DNA of 64,000 nt from Apostichopus japonicus (Eukaryota > Echinodermata > Holothuroidea > Aspidochirotida > Stichopodidae). Location: assembly GCF_037975245.1 (NCBI RefSeq), contig NC_092583.1, positions 6,691,764 through 6,755,763 on the forward strand, in the 5' to 3' direction. Below are positions 51,926 through 64,000 of this stretch, one piece after another (the first letter of the stretch is position 1; each line of letters opens with the position of its first letter). The position numbers were made by a program, and so were the translations under genes. Under the pieces are notes generated by a model. The model worked only from the letters and a program-made list of their open reading frames with translations, did no database searches and had not been told where the DNA came from.

Positions 51926-54900
51926 ACTTTTAACGAGCTTGAATTGGTATTGTTGGTTGGACACAATATATTGGTAACAGTGAACGACACTGCCTTCAAC
52001 GAAATCTCTATTCATCCTGTTTTACTATCATTAGAACAACGGATCTGAATATCTTTATTAACAAGAAGCTCACGCTTGTCTTTGTTTACATTGCAGCAAG
52101 CAGTAAGAATGTCGCTTCCTTCCAAGACGTAAATGTACAATAGGCTTATGCCCGATATATCGATGACTTCGAAGCAAGCAGTAACAGACAAACGGATTCA
52201 GTAAAATCTTCTTATTCACAAAAGGTTACTTAAGATTATGCTCGCAAGAGAGGTCTTGCTGTAAGTTGTGTCCTTTTACAACTATATTCTATGCAGACGA
52301 TCATGAATTGGAGTAAGCCTGAAATTTCAACAAACAATACCTATTCACATTTCAGTACCGTTTTGAACGAGGAAGGGACAATACTAATTAAGTCAAACCG
52401 TTAACTTCATGTGACTAATCTTATTTAGGGATCTGAATGGCTGGAATTAGCACGGTTATTCGAAACCCGAAACAGGATTCATTTTGAGTTTATGCTAGTA
52501 GATTTTCGAAACACGGGGATCGGGAATTCGTCAACTATGAGACTTTGTTCAAGAAGTCCGCAGTGACTTGATATGCTTATTGATCCTCTGGAACTGCAGG
52601 ATTTGCGTGGATAGGTCCCCCCCCCCCGCCTCAAATGACTGTGTTCCACACACATATAAAAGTGTGTATTTAGCTTAATACAAAATATTAGAATCATCGT
52701 TATAAATATCAAATTTGGATCTATTAGCACCCAACTTGATCACGTCGTTTACAATTGTTGCATTTTGAAAGACTGAATGGTAATGAGGAAGGGACGGGGA
52801 CGGTGACGAGGAATGGGTTTGGATGTTTTATAGCTTTTTTATGTGCAATACAAGTCAACACTCTGACATGGTCGACTACATCAATAGCTATAATCACTCA
52901 TATAAAACATAAGTTATAGGAGGCAATAGCCGCCCTTTCATGGTCATAGTCCCTTCACCGCCGCCCTCCTTCCCATACCATTTTCCGGTACGTTACTGAA
53001 CCATGAACATTGTATATTAGATCTCTATGACAATGAAATATTCAATTGCATAAGTTTCCGATGAACAGAATAAAGATAAAGTTTCCTCCTTCTTCTGCTG
53101 ATTTGAAAAGAGGTATTTGAATCGCCTCTCATATAGAGTATGGGTTTTGAAATTGAATCCAAAACGCATCCAGAACTCTATATTACTTTCACTTCATCAC
53201 CTGACCAAATTTATTCATGCAACTTATTTAATCTTGAAAAAACATCATGTTACAAAGTATTCTTTGAGCTGTTGTAAGCCTGAAGCAAAAGGAAGGAATA
53301 AACCAATTAGAACATGTGAACTATAAAAACATTCTTTGCATTTCCTTGCAAGTCATTGGAGGATTAGAGATTACGTTTATCGAAGAATTATACTCCATGA
53401 AATGGGAGGAATGCTAAAAGGGAAATCATTCTTGTAAGAAATTCCAATTGAAAATAAACACTCTATATTCTCTCTATGGATTTAAAACTAACGACATTAG
53501 ATCGAAAGAAAGTGAATTATACAACCGTGGCCCACCTCTTTTCAATCTTTCAATCACGTGAACTACGATTGGCAGAGACTCACTAGTAGGGGATTCTCCC
53601 TAGCAGGGATTCTCCCATTGTGCGAATGAGTGAGGGGTAAACTAATGTACGTAACCTTGGTATTAGGAACTGGTATTACCATTGGGTAACAAGCAAATGT
53701 GTCACGCTCACTCCAATGCATGATAAGCAATTATTGGCTTGTTATCAACTTGAATCGTACTATTGTTCCAAATTAGTTGACAAAGAAATAGAGAATTCTT
53801 GTAGCTAAGATTACAATTGAAATTTAACAGATAGTATTATACTTTGCATATGTAAGACAAGATCCCGCCAGAAAGAATTCAAATCACCGAAATATTTATC
53901 CTAACACACCGACACACACTCAGACAACACATGCACGCACACAAATTATTTGTGTATAACGAATTTAATGTTTTTTTGGTTTACTGTTTGAATGGGTAAA
54001 TCTTTGATAATATTACCTCTCGTTTCAATCTGCCCGACGTTTCACTGAGTGACGTCACGCATTAAATTGTTATCAGGTACCTTATTTTTTTGAGTAACCT
54101 TTCAATGTGTTTCTGTCAGGATGTTTAGAATTCAACGCAAAAAAAATGCAGTTTTCACATATACCACGTGTGATTGAACAATCTGATAGAAATTTTACCA
54201 GAAAATTTCACTCTCTGTCAAAGCCGACATAATTGTAAATAAACAAACTTTTATCATCAGAAAATCAGTTTCCATATCTGGGCTTAATTTGACATAACTT
54301 CGTTATGTAACTAACCAGGCTGTACATTTCGAAGCGGTTATAGATATATCATCTATAAAGGAGGTCGAGTCATCTTCAAGATATTTGTTAAAAAAAACAT
54401 CTCAATAACATAGCAAACGTTTTTGAATAACAGTTGGGAGAGGTTAGGTTGGCAGACGTTCTCTAATATCTTCTCCCCCCCCCCATACACATCTCTTCCC
54501 CTCCCCGTCTCCTCTCTCTGTACAACTATTCATGTCAGTAGGCAAAAAGTATATCTTAAATGTGAACTAACGGAAATATGGTTGTTGTTGGTTTGTTGCT
54601 TTCTCTGAGATATAATGACAGCTTGTATCATTCTGGCCCCTTCTTCTTCTCAGAAAATTGCTCGTCTCTGAAATCAGACATGGATACAGGTACTTAGTAC
54701 CACCCTAGGGAACCGGTCATGACTTGGATACTTTCGCCGAGTTGATAGATAAAAACCAGCAAATTGTATATCAGCAGCTAATATATTCAGACCCTACGTA
54801 CTTATGTCAGCATGTTTATATATAGGACGTATCAGAACCTCGTGTTAATACACTACTGACGAAAGCGTAGGCAGTAAAAAGCAAATGGTGTGGGTGTTTG

Positions 54901-56326
54901 GTATTTTATATATAGTAGATAACACCCACGCATCATATTTCCATACGATAGTAATATACTATGGAATTGTGGAGTAAATTACAGCATGGGTTACACATGG
55001 GGCCATTTTCACAGTAGTTTATAGAATACAGATGGGCTGTGTAGAAATATATTTTTAACTGTGGGTATCAGCTCATGAATACACCATATTACTAAGTCTG
55101 TTAGTTCGTAACAAAAGAACGTGCTATTATAGCAATTAACCCGTCCGTGCTAATGGATATTATTTAGGGTTTTTTCAATTTTTTTCAAGCATGTTGTCAC
55201 AAAATGCTTGAAAAACTAAGTAAAATCCAATCTAAAACATATAGTATTGTCTGTTTTTGTTTACGTTTTTATCTTTTCTCAGTTTAAGCAAGTGTTGATT
55301 CTGGAAAATCATTTTGGGTCATGTTTAAAGGATTATTGTAACCTACAAAATTGAGAAATAGAGCACCATTTTGCATCTTAACTTCAAAAAACTTTCAATG
55401 GGGAGGGGGAAAGCCACTCCCATTAGACCCCTCCCCCTGCAGGACGGCGATCACTATGTAAGTAACATATCAATGAATAATGGGCCGGTCTAGGTGGAAA
55501 ATGCCCGGGCCGGTTTTACGCCCCTGCTGTCACCACTTTACTTCACGTTATTACGACACAAGTCTGTGTGTTCATTACATTATTTATTCCGGTCACATAA
55601 CATTTCCCTTTTCGCGATCATACACTCATGCAAAGTGACTGTTGCAGTGGAGGCCTTGACAGGTCGTATCGTGAATCTGCTTTGCCGGACATTAGGCCTT
55701 AAAGATGGCGGTAAAGACAAACCGTTTTTCTCATAGTAAAGATACAGAACTGTGTAACAGGAAGACATACAAGAATTCAGCCACAAAGTATTACATTTCG
55801 AGTTTATGCTAATTATACAGGAATATCCCAACCTGTTGGTAAGTAAGATGTCCCGTATCTGTTATACAGAAATCCTCCACTCACCCGACCCCCTCCCCCC
55901 TGCACCTCAAATGTGATAAAGGAGTGACGCTGGTGTGATATATCTAGTCAGTATCTCCTATTTCCATATATTATTATAATTTATATGATATATTAATTGA
56001 TATTGTTTATTCATTTCCCTTTCATGATTAATGGCTCGTGGAGACAGCTTTCCCTTGTACAAACGCTTCTCTCTTAATCTTCTTGCATAACCAGGCTTTC
56101 TTAGATAGTTTGAGCCGCGTAACAGCATCAGGAGTTAAGGTTTTTCGATTCATGGTCCGCTTGTATGTTAACTCTATCTATCAATATTCTTCTATAGATT
56201 TGCCAGGTGGTTGTTTTGTTTTCTCAGGCTTGAGGATTTCTTTCTGTCAGTTGTTGGTCTGCCTGTTCTTCTCGTATAATGTTTTATCTTCTTCTGAAAG
56301 TAATAGTGTTAGCTCAGTGGCTCTTG
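51926..56326. other. intergenic, nothing recognised
   Basis: Several C-runs (52,618-52,627, 54,475-54,485, near 55,425 and 55,890) mark G/C-run repeat remnants. No gene, RNA or array that I can support. Confidence 0.5.
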
Positions 56327-56460
56327 GTGTGTTAGCTCAGTGGTTAACGCCGGTGCCTTTCAATGATAAGGTCCCCGATTCGAGTCACTCCCAGATTAAT
56401 TTATGTCGTCCAGTTTCAGAGTTGTTGACAATTGACTACATACATAGTAGTATGAATTTC
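56327..56460 (+). mobile_element. tRNA-derived SINE, truncated second copy
   Basis: TGTTAGCTCAGTGGTTAACG, GGTGCCTTTCAATGATAAGG, TTCGAGTCACTC and CAGAGTTGTTGACAATTGAC match the element at 31,388. The A-box words GTTAGCTCAGTGG also occur 23 bp upstream (56,307), a partial duplication of the head. The 3' part ends after CTACATACATAG. Confidence 0.82.
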
Positions 56461-57246
56461 AAAATCTCCCTGTTTCACACCATCCCACTACTTTTACATC
56501 CTACCCTTCCATTACCTTCCCATTTGCGTTAACAATAACTTAACCTGAAGGCAGGTATATAGACGAGGAATAATACGAATCCTGTCTCTTTTAATGTTTG
56601 TTATGTTCGACAATCTACACTTCGCCAACCAAACTATTACAAGCATGCAGCCCAGTTATTCGAGACGTTAATTTCTCCATCGATTTCATCCATACATTTC
56701 CCGCATCCTTTCTCATCGATTCTTGGCTCAGTTTAAACTTCTTCCATATGATTACAAGCACGATTGGGACCTCATTAATGCTGCATGAATTTCAATTGTC
56801 ATCACTTCTCGGATAAGGACATTTATCGCTATAAATGTGGGACTGTGAAAACTGAGATGTCAACCAAACCACATTATGACTGGCATCGTGGTGAGAATAA
56901 TAGATTGGACCTAAAGTTTGATTTTGACTCACAAATAACGAAAAATCATTGTTCTTGTCTTTAAAATACATTTATAACAAAACAGAGAGAGAGAAGGGTA
57001 GAGGTGGAGAGAGAAGGGTAGAGGTGGAGAGAGAGGGGGGGTCGATATGAATACTTTATATGCAACAGCAATGAAGTTGTTAGAGAACTACGGAAAAGAC
57101 TAAGATTATGGACATTTATCATTTGCTGTTTGTATCATTAATAATCGTTACATTAAGTTTATTTCTGGGTGGCAAAATATCAGAATCGGAAGGCATTTTA
57201 CAATAACTAATTATCATTGTGTGGCTGCACCCGATGCTCATGGCTC
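56461..57246. other. intergenic with GA-rich repeat
   Basis: At 56,983-57,040 a 23-bp GAGAGAGAAGGGTAGAGGTG unit is repeated about twice. Nothing else recognised. Confidence 0.5.
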
Positions 57247-57352
57247 GTACAGTAACTACTGTCAAGTCCTCTGATACATTTTACACATGTTACGAACACA
57301 AAGTAGTTATTACTGATGCACGGTTGCGGGACATTAACAGCAGTTGCTGTAC
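57247..57352 (-). mobile_element. MITE-like element, inverted copy
   Basis: Bounded by GTACAGTAACTACTG and CAGCAGTTGCTGTAC (imperfect inverted ends). Its reverse complement shares TGTTaATGTCCCgCAACC and TTTGTGTTcGTAACAtG-type words with the copy at 57,533-57,688. Confidence 0.65.
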
Positions 57353-57532
57353 CAACTATTGAGTGCGAGTTCTAAAATGAAGTCGTATCTAGTCATTTTA
57401 TGCTATAAGTATAGGCATATGGATATACCCGAACATGGCATTTCTTCGTTCTCGGCATGACGAATTGGCGTAATTTAAAGAGAGGTATGAACTGGATTCA
57501 AGCGGTACCGTACCTTCTTTATACTTGAAACA

Positions 57533-57688
57533 CATAGCTAGTAGTAGTACAGTAACTACTGGTGCCACCTGTAACACATGTTACTACTGTTCATGTCCCA
57601 CAACCTTGCATCTGCAATCACTGCGTTGTGTTTGTAACACGGTAACATGTCTTACAGGTGAAACCAGTAGTTACTGTACTAGCTATGA
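57533..57688 (+). mobile_element. MITE-like palindromic element
   Basis: Left end CATAGCTAGTAG, GTACAGTAACTACTGGT, CACCTGTAACACATGTTAC; right end GTAACATGTCTTACAGGTG, ACCAGTAGTTACTGTAC, TAGCTATG. The ends are inverted copies over about 45 bp, with a loop of about 60 bp. Too short to code for anything. Confidence 0.8.
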
Positions 57689-58776
57689 GTATCGGCTGGT
57701 TGGTGATATAGGCATATTCAATCGTAAGATCGTGGATGATCAATTGTAGTCCAAATTAAAGTGAGTTGGGTAAACTTATCAGAAATTGACGAATTTAATG
57801 CCAAAAGCTACTTCTTGAATTGATTTGATTAATTTCCATCTGGCTACAGGTTTCTACAATCGAATAACAATTAACGTAAGCAATTAACTGGACTTGCCAA
57901 GTTTCATTTAAGAAAAAATGAAGCGAATCCTGGAAAACACTGAGGTAGGACCAAATTCATTCATTACTAATCGTTATTAATAATAACTTGGTAGAAAATA
58001 AAGAAAGGTGTCTTATCGATCGCAATTTTGGATAGTATACTAATAGCCAGGGGCGGTTTCAATTTTGGCAAGGAGATCGTTGAATGCGACGCCTATGTGT
58101 AGAGGGGGCCTCCCCAAGAAAAGAAACAGATTTCTGACGTGAACTGGCTCATTCCGCTTTAAAGTTATGCTAGTAACTATGTTTAATTTTTGTGTAGGAT
58201 TGTGAAGGGGAAGTTGTTTACACCCCAAATCCCGTGGATCCGTGCCCGATTGATAAATGTGTTAACCAGAAACTAGGTGTTAAGTGAACGTCTATGCGTC
58301 TATAAGAGTAAGAAGGTACCCTTTGCCTAACAAAACTTTTTATCTTTTTACGATAAGTCTACCACTCAAGTTCGTTCAATAAATTATTTATAATTGGTCT
58401 TGTTTCTCTTTCACAGTTTTAAGCACAATAAAACTAACAGCCAAACATAAGAAATAAAAAAAAGGTGAGAAAAATATTATTTATTTTTTTAAATGTAATA
58501 TTGATCAAATATGCAAGTTTGGACACAAGAAGACACATTATCATGTATATGCAATGAACAGTCACACACGATGTCTTCCTAAATTATTTGTAATAAAATA
58601 TTGCAGATTCACTAGAATTGTTTTACTTTTAGATAAAATATAATTCGTTTTAATTGTTCTGGTTCAAATAGGTATATATCGTATATAATATTAACTACAA
58701 TGTTCAATATAAAATTATAATATTTGTTAATCGTCTATACTCTGATATAATCTCTAATCCTTAACATGACACATAC

Positions 58777-58778
<2 letters not shown>

Positions 58779-58829
<51 letters not shown>

Positions 58830-58833
58830 TATG
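58779..58833. repeat. (TA)n microsatellite
   Basis: About 21 uninterrupted TA dinucleotides followed by interrupted ones. Confidence 0.95.
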
Positions 58834-59963
58834 GATACTAATATACATATGTAATTAAACTGTTAGAAGCAATCAGTATTCCTTAGTACAAGTAATTATG
58901 GTAAACATAAGCTGTCCGATCTTATACCGGTACCTACGTAATATGTATGATCTGTATACATATTTTCGTTCCCGCACAACTTAAAGGTGCCAGGTCGTCG
59001 GCTGATGCGTGTTTGAGAGAGCAACGTTTATTTTATGTTCTAGACTAATTAATGATCATGGCAAATCCCCTGAGATTTAAGAACTCATTGAGGTAGTAGA
59101 ATACACAGCAGTGCATCAGACATTACACGGTGTGACTTTGTTAAGACATCAAGGTCATTACCATTGCGGGTCCCAAATATACTAGAGAAGGAAAATAAGT
59201 TTCACTCATGCTCTAACTAAAACGAGCATTTTGAGGCTGCTCCTACAAAGTAATTGCTCTCTCCACCTACACATTGAGTTGAATAATTTAGCACTCCTCA
59301 ATGTGTGGAAATAATGTGGAGAATCGCTACAACCAGGAAGGTACTTTTCCAAGATGTTTAGCAATTTTGAGCTTACTTAAACTTCTAGTCTGTAGTGATA
59401 AACGTTTGAAAAGTTCGGTTGAGCTCAATGAGGTATATAGTACAACATAATATTGCAGAAGGAAGTGTACCGTCATAATTTGAAACCTTTAGTTGGAAGG
59501 TGTTGGTAGAGGTTGTGAGTATGTTTGATGTTGTGGTTTTGGTGAGGATCTTTTTGAAGTTTAATGTGAAGTTTTTGTGCGTGACTATTTGGTTCTGCTG
59601 ATAGGGTCACCTGGTCACATGAAAAAGTAATATTTGATTGGCGACACTTCAGAACGACTTAACTAGCCTTAGCGTAATATGGTATAGTTCAATACAAGTG
59701 CATTATTCGTTGAACACTTCAATGGCTGATTCTTGAGCAAGGTAAAACTAATGACAAGAAGTCAATATTCTAATGGCATATCTTGATAAATCTTAACAAC
59801 TAAGTAGAAAAACAGAATACCATAAATGGTTGGTTAAAATCTGCATAGGTTATAACTTATATTATTAACTTATATTATTATTTGTATTTAATCCTCTAAA
59901 ATATACAATAATCACAAATGTATTATTTCACCATTGATTTTACACACATATCTCCATTTCCAA

Positions 59964-59966
<3 letters not shown>

Positions 59967-60008
<42 letters not shown>
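59967..60008. repeat. (TA)n microsatellite
   Basis: About 21 TA dinucleotides. Confidence 0.95.
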
Positions 60009-60010
<2 letters not shown>

Positions 60011-60503
60011 TACTTAGCCCACCTTATTCTTAAGTAATAATGTAAGATTACTAATAAATTATATTAAATGTACCGATATTGATATCTAACATATATACTT
60101 TTGTTTACCCGTTACAAGTAGATATTCTGTGAGTGAATACAAAAAAATTATCTGATACTCTTTACCTTCTTTCGACATAGAAATATACAACAATACACAT
60201 ACAGTGTATTATTACAGTTTGCTTAAATAACAATATTGTAGTTTATGCGGCAAGTTCTGCTAGTTCTATAAGTTAACATGACTTTTTATCCCCTGCTGAT
60301 AAACAACGGGAAATATTACCCAAAGACAAAGCATTGTACAAAGTAAATTAACGAGCAACGCAAATTAATGAGCCATCTGCAAAAACTTGTATACTTGATC
60401 CCTCGCAACGAAACCATCATTGATGTCACTCAATAAACAATGCTGCCATATAACATACAAACAACACTTAACTGTTTCTGTAGGATGGTACTTCTGAGAC
60501 TCC

Positions 60504-60561
60504 TTACACAAACTCATGTCTTCTTGTTGCTTTCATTTCAATGCCAGTGTCTATGCTCTTC
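60504..60561 (-). CDS. SLC4 last coding exon
   Basis: One base plus 19 codons including TAA ([18 protein letters not shown]). Acceptor ATTTACAG. The phase-2 end of the previous exon supplies AG to complete the Arg codon. Confidence 0.8.
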
Positions 60562-63500
60562 CTGTAAATAACATTAAAAATCATAGAAAGATTATATTTA
60601 TATTTCTGACATTTATATATTTTATATATACAGTGTTTAATAAATAACTCCATAACTCTATAACTCCATTTTATATATAAACACGAATCAATATTTACCT
60701 TTCTGCTTCAACGTAAGCATTATTGCTATACGCCTCTCCGAGGCCTTTACCAATACTCTCATGGGGAGTAAAGTAAGCTTTGTCAGCCGGGAACGACAAA
60801 GAGGCACCATTTTCTAGAGGGATGGTCAAAGTTCCACTTCGTCCTCGAATTTCCTAGAATAAATAAAACAATGAGACAAACAATAAAGTCATATTATGAA
60901 CCACTCAGACAGGAAGGAGCTATAGTATCCGCAATAAACATTGTAAGACCAACGAAAATGAAGGTAAAGAGAGAAAGATAGAAAAACATTATTTGAGGTC
61001 GATTCGTAGAAATGACTCGATAAGAACTTATTTGGTCAAACCTTGCGATGTGTGTTTGTATTTTTGCCTCTTTGAAGTATAGACTTCTTTTTCAATAACG
61101 ATTTGGAAACAGAGAACTCCTTAAACATTGATTAAAAAACGATCAAACTCTCCACCAAACATTAAATTTATCTTTCACTCCTGTCAAAGATGACGGACAG
61201 CTTTACAATGCAACTTCTCTCAGTGATGTCATATGTGACCCGTCATCTAGACTTACCTCGTCTCTCTTTTCCACGCTCTTTTGCTCCATGTCATCCTTTT
61301 CACGTTTCTGAGATTCAGGGATGACGTCATCCAAAAAGCTCAATTCGTACTGGGTGAAGAAGACTTCCATGAGTTTCCGAATAAAGACGACCGCTAAAAC
61401 CTGGAAAGCGAAAGTAAAAAAACACAGACGAGGATTTAAGAATTAGCTATCTTGTTGCGTATATGGAGACGACAAGAAATATCAAATTTACTCAATTTCC
61501 TTAATATTTCTTTCTTATGAAGAGTAAATAACCTTTGATATTATACACTCTGCTATTTTAGAAACGTAATACACAGACAGTCATTTTTGGATACTTTAAT
61601 AACAAATGTTGAAAATTGTAATAGAAAATTACAAATGTTGAATGTTGAAATAGAAAATTACAAATGTTGAAATTAGGAAAGAAAGTTCAAACACTTTAAA
61701 TTTGGTCTTTACCTTAATTAATATTACACAGTTATATCGAGAGCCATGTAGAATGGCACGGCACCGATGGCGCATGCTTTTATTGTTATAAAATGTCCTT
61801 GTTTGGTTTTACTCACCATTAGAGGGAAAACAATGGCAGCTTTGGATGTCTTAATGAGCCAAAGAAGGATCAAGCAAATTAATTGTACTAATGTAAAGAT
61901 GTGGACCCTCCATAGCTTGACGTGGCGAAGATAAGTGTAGTCCGGTTGATGTTTGGTAGGGATAATATATAGCAGGATTCGATGAAAGAACTGAAAGTTG
62001 ATAGTTGATATTTATTAAAGGCTCGAATATCTATAATATTACTCAGAATAAACACACACATGACTAACACTACTGGTCTCATTGTTATACGAGAACAGAC
62101 AATAGTAATGTTCTTGCAAACGTCATCTCTGATTGTTCCCAAGTTTCTTTTCTTTTTGGTCTATTTTTTCCTTCGCCAGTAACATGTATACATTAATAAC
62201 ATTATTACATACAGTATACTTTCCTGGGTGCCCCCCCCCCTCCCTCCACGCCAACAAATGCTATATTAACAACATTAAGATGTTTGTGCTATAGATTGAA
62301 TTATCATATTTAATGCGACATCAACTATTTCGGTAAATGACTCCATATGTATATATGCATGCACAGGTAACGTGGGATAAGAAGCAGTGGTGCGAAGGTT
62401 TCCAAATGGGGGGGGGGTGGAGGGGTATCCATCATTTCAACTAACTGATTAAGGTAAGGGGGCATGATCCTTTCTAGGTGTATTCTGAGGCATATTTAGA
62501 CTACAAATATAGTGTATACCAGTAGTTCTAAACGCAAGGTTGTATTAATATTTACTTTGTGTAAGGTTGACAAAAAGAAGGGGAAGGGGTGTACACTGCC
62601 CATAATACTGGTCTAATCCTTCCCCGCTACATGCAAGAATGAAGACTGAAGCATTTTCCTACAAGCCCCGCCCCGATCCCCCTCACCACTGCTAAGGAAC
62701 CTTGCTCTACTACATCCTAGCCAACTCGATTTCTTCGAGCAAAACGTTAGAAATCGAGCAACTGTGTCCACCCTGTAAGATTCCTTTTCCTATTTCGATC
62801 AACATCTTCTTGCAATAAATGTTGACTCCATCGACATGGAGAACTATGTTTTAGTCAATTAAGTTAACACTTTTTCTATGTAATGTATATAGAACTGACC
62901 TGAACCCCACGAAGAGACGACACACCCATGTACAGGAACACTCCATACAGCACCGGCATTGGTACAAACTAGTAAAACAATAAATAAATAAATATGAAGA
63001 ATGAATGAAATACGTAGAATGATGAAATGATTTGGTAGTATAGGCTATAGGAACTGTGTGGGCCTATACGAAATACCGGTATGATGAAATATGCTTATTT
63101 TCATATTCTATGATGAAATATGTATTATGATGAAATATGTATAATGATGATATAGATATATTGATGAAATATGTATTATGATGAAATACGTATTATGATG
63201 AAATATGTATATTGATCAAATATGTAGTATCGTGGAATATGTATTATGTAAAATGTGTAGACTCATGAAATATGTAATATTCATAAGATATGAAATAAAG
63301 TTACTCAAACAACTATAACAATCTATGTATTTATTTATTTTCTTTCATTGTAATATTAGCAGATGTGTCATAATTCTAATGTCAGCAAATATGACGACCT
63401 TTGCTGTTTTCATCTTGCAAAGAACGAACAATTAATTTTTTCGAATACATTTTCTAGAGCGCATTCTGTAAGAAAAACATCTTTGGCCTCTTTGTATCTC

Positions 63501-63825
63501 TTGTCTGTTTTACAATTATTAATCAAAGGAAGAGATAAACTCTTCAAATTAATTAACTGCACATGCAGTGAATCTGCAATTAATCACTTTATAGCGCTTG
63601 CGTTTATGTTTAGGGTTTCAAAACATGTAAGTAGAAAAACAAAAGAAAAATTAAGGGCACTAGGGTAACGAGAACAAATGATGTTATGATATTGTATTAA
63701 TTCAATACGCGCAGAAAGATGGATATCAATCATAAAATTTATGTGTACATACCCTTAATATTCCAGTCAATAAAGTGGAAGCACCTACAATGAGGAACAC
63801 CACACAGCCGGTCACTCGTTGTTCT
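60504..63825 (-). CDS. SLC4-family bicarbonate transporter, C-terminal exons (5' part outside window)
   Basis: Six minus-strand exons, in order 63753-63825, 62900-62968, 61817-61990, 61257-61400, 60699-60853, 60504-60561, all with GT-AG edges and matching phases, giving about 223 residues. [40 protein letters not shown] and [20 protein letters not shown], then [20 protein letters not shown] and [19 protein letters not shown], are the characteristic last membrane segments of SLC4 transporters. The FF-R-x-L, K-HQPD and YLRHV forms favour the Na+-coupled bicarbonate group (NBC/NDCBE) over the anion exchangers. [20 protein letters not shown] begins the cytosolic tail, which is charged and ends HEFV. 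The protein is a plasma-membrane transporter for HCO3-/CO3 with Na+. The exact paralogue cannot be decided without the N-terminal part. Confidence 0.92.
60699..60853 (-). CDS. SLC4 penultimate exon: cytosolic tail
   Basis: 155 bp, [20 protein letters not shown] onward to AYVEAE. The IPLENG and FPADKAY region resembles the cytosolic C-terminus of NBC-type members. Confidence 0.85.
61257..61400 (-). CDS. SLC4 exon: end of membrane domain and tail
   Basis: Forty-eight codons, phase 0-0. [20 protein letters not shown] then [20 protein letters not shown]. In NBC proteins the equivalent reads as a L-D-D acidic motif followed by a Lys-rich stretch; the LDD motif has been linked to carbonic anhydrase binding in relatives. 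Confidence 0.9.
61401..61816 (-). other. SLC4 intron with short tandem repeat
   Basis: Near 61,605-61,675 a unit containing ACAAATGTTGAAA and AATAGAAAATT is repeated about three times. Otherwise AT-rich. Confidence 0.6.
61817..61990 (-). CDS. SLC4 exon: late transmembrane region
   Basis: Fifty-eight codons, phase 0-0, [20 protein letters not shown] to [12 protein letters not shown], covering the conserved loop and one long hydrophobic helix. Confidence 0.92.
61991..62899 (-). other. SLC4 intron, nothing coding
   Basis: C-run near 62,230-62,242 and a G-run near 62,408-62,417 with following G-rich words are remnants of the G/C-run repeats. Confidence 0.55.
62900..62968 (-). CDS. SLC4 exon: [13 protein letters not shown] motif
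   Basis: Twenty-three codons, phase 0-0: [20 protein letters not shown] then GVQ. This is the most conserved stretch of the family. Confidence 0.93.
62969..63752 (-). other. SLC4 intron with ATGAAATATGTATT tandem repeats
   Basis: Donor GTATGT (minus strand) at 63,752. Positions 63,077-63,265 hold about ten 17-19-bp units. No coding content recognised, including the 101-codon open frame on the plus strand at 63,363-63,668. Confidence 0.7.
63077..63265. repeat. 17-19-bp minisatellite
   Basis: GATGAAATATGTATTAT-like unit repeated about ten times with substitutions, inside the SLC4 intron. Confidence 0.85.
63753..63825 (-). CDS. SLC4 exon, most upstream one in the window
   Basis: Seventy-three bp; one base completes a codon from an exon outside the window, then [20 protein letters not shown] and GILR. 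A preceding acceptor (ATTTCGACAG) marks its start. In relatives this follows an extended loop after the core domain, so several hundred residues lie further upstream. Confidence 0.9.
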
Positions 63826-64000
63826 CTGTCGAAATATGAAGTAAAGACATGAATGTTCCTATCTTAGCAGATATGTTTAATATGAACATGCTCCTTGAAA
63901 CTGAAAGAAGCCGTAAGAAAACAACAGCGAAAAAACTGATTTAAATAAATAATTTAGAGAACCACAATAATGCCAAACGTTCTTGTTTAAGCACTACCCC

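Larger units (their letters stand above)
57689..60503. other. intergenic / 3' flank of the SLC4 gene
   Basis: AT-rich with two (TA)n tracts. The part nearest 60,503 should hold the transporter's 3' untranslated region. I could not place its poly(A) signal. Confidence 0.5.

Noticed and set aside
56038-56532. 164-codon frame with a hydrophobic stretch
   Set aside because: Its second half translates a SINE, and no splice or promoter context supports it.
63363-63668. 101-codon plus-strand frame
   Set aside because: It lies within an SLC4 intron on the opposite strand and has no recognisable motif.

Overview
The window is animal nuclear DNA. It is AT-rich, its genes are split by GT-AG introns of 0.2 to 7.7 kb, and it is full of dispersed repeats, SINE-like elements, a Tx1-like LINE and microsatellites. 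The protein families present (DED death-fold plus ZU5-UPA modules, and an SLC4 bicarbonate transporter) and the repeat style fit a marine deuterostome invertebrate. An echinoderm such as a sea cucumber is my best guess, but this is inference: no marker gene settles it.

Layout. (1) 1-8.5 kb holds no supportable coding gene. It contains G/C-run repeats, a reversed copy of an AGGTCA-type repeat (3.60-3.96 kb), a 1.06 kb element with long inverted ends (4.10-5.16 kb) and a (TA)n-tailed SINE-like sequence. (2) 8.58-38.4 kb, plus strand, holds one large gene. I reconstructed 20 coding exons whose splice phases all agree, giving about 2158 residues: beta-propeller, DED-like domain, about 700 residues of 14-residue coiled-coil repeats, DED-like, ZU5-UPA-DED-like, a UBA-like helical segment, then a second ZU5-UPA-DED-like. 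The two ZU5-UPA-DED blocks have matching exon order and phase, so the block was duplicated in tandem. (3) The 7.7 kb intron 2 contains a 215-bp repeat array, a 145-bp AGGTCA repeat array and, inserted in the latter, a 3063-bp element with 24-bp inverted ends. That element's interior is largely satellite made of CCATATATGG and TATATCTGG units. A related copy of the AGGTCA region without the insertion lies in the intron before the first ZU5 exon. (4) 38.4-45 kb is intergenic with several G-run/hairpin repeats. (5) 45,017-49,947, minus strand, is a full-length Tx1-like LINE bounded by a perfect 15-bp target-site duplication. Its ORF1 is open. Its ORF2 is interrupted only by two apparent single-base shifts, each in a homopolymer. 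(6) 50-60.5 kb is intergenic with SINE remnants, a pair of inverted MITE copies and (TA)n tracts. (7) 60.5-63.8 kb, minus strand, carries the last six coding exons of an SLC4-family (Na+-coupled bicarbonate type) transporter; its 5' part lies beyond the window.

The large plus-strand gene is the most unusual item. ZU5-UPA followed by a death-fold domain is the layout of PIDD1, UNC5 and ankyrins, and FIIND (ZU5-UPA) followed by CARD is that of NLRP1 and CARD8. Here the block occurs twice with DED-like domains, behind a beta-propeller and a very long repetitive coiled coil. This suggests a death-fold scaffold or sensor. Function is inferred from domains only.
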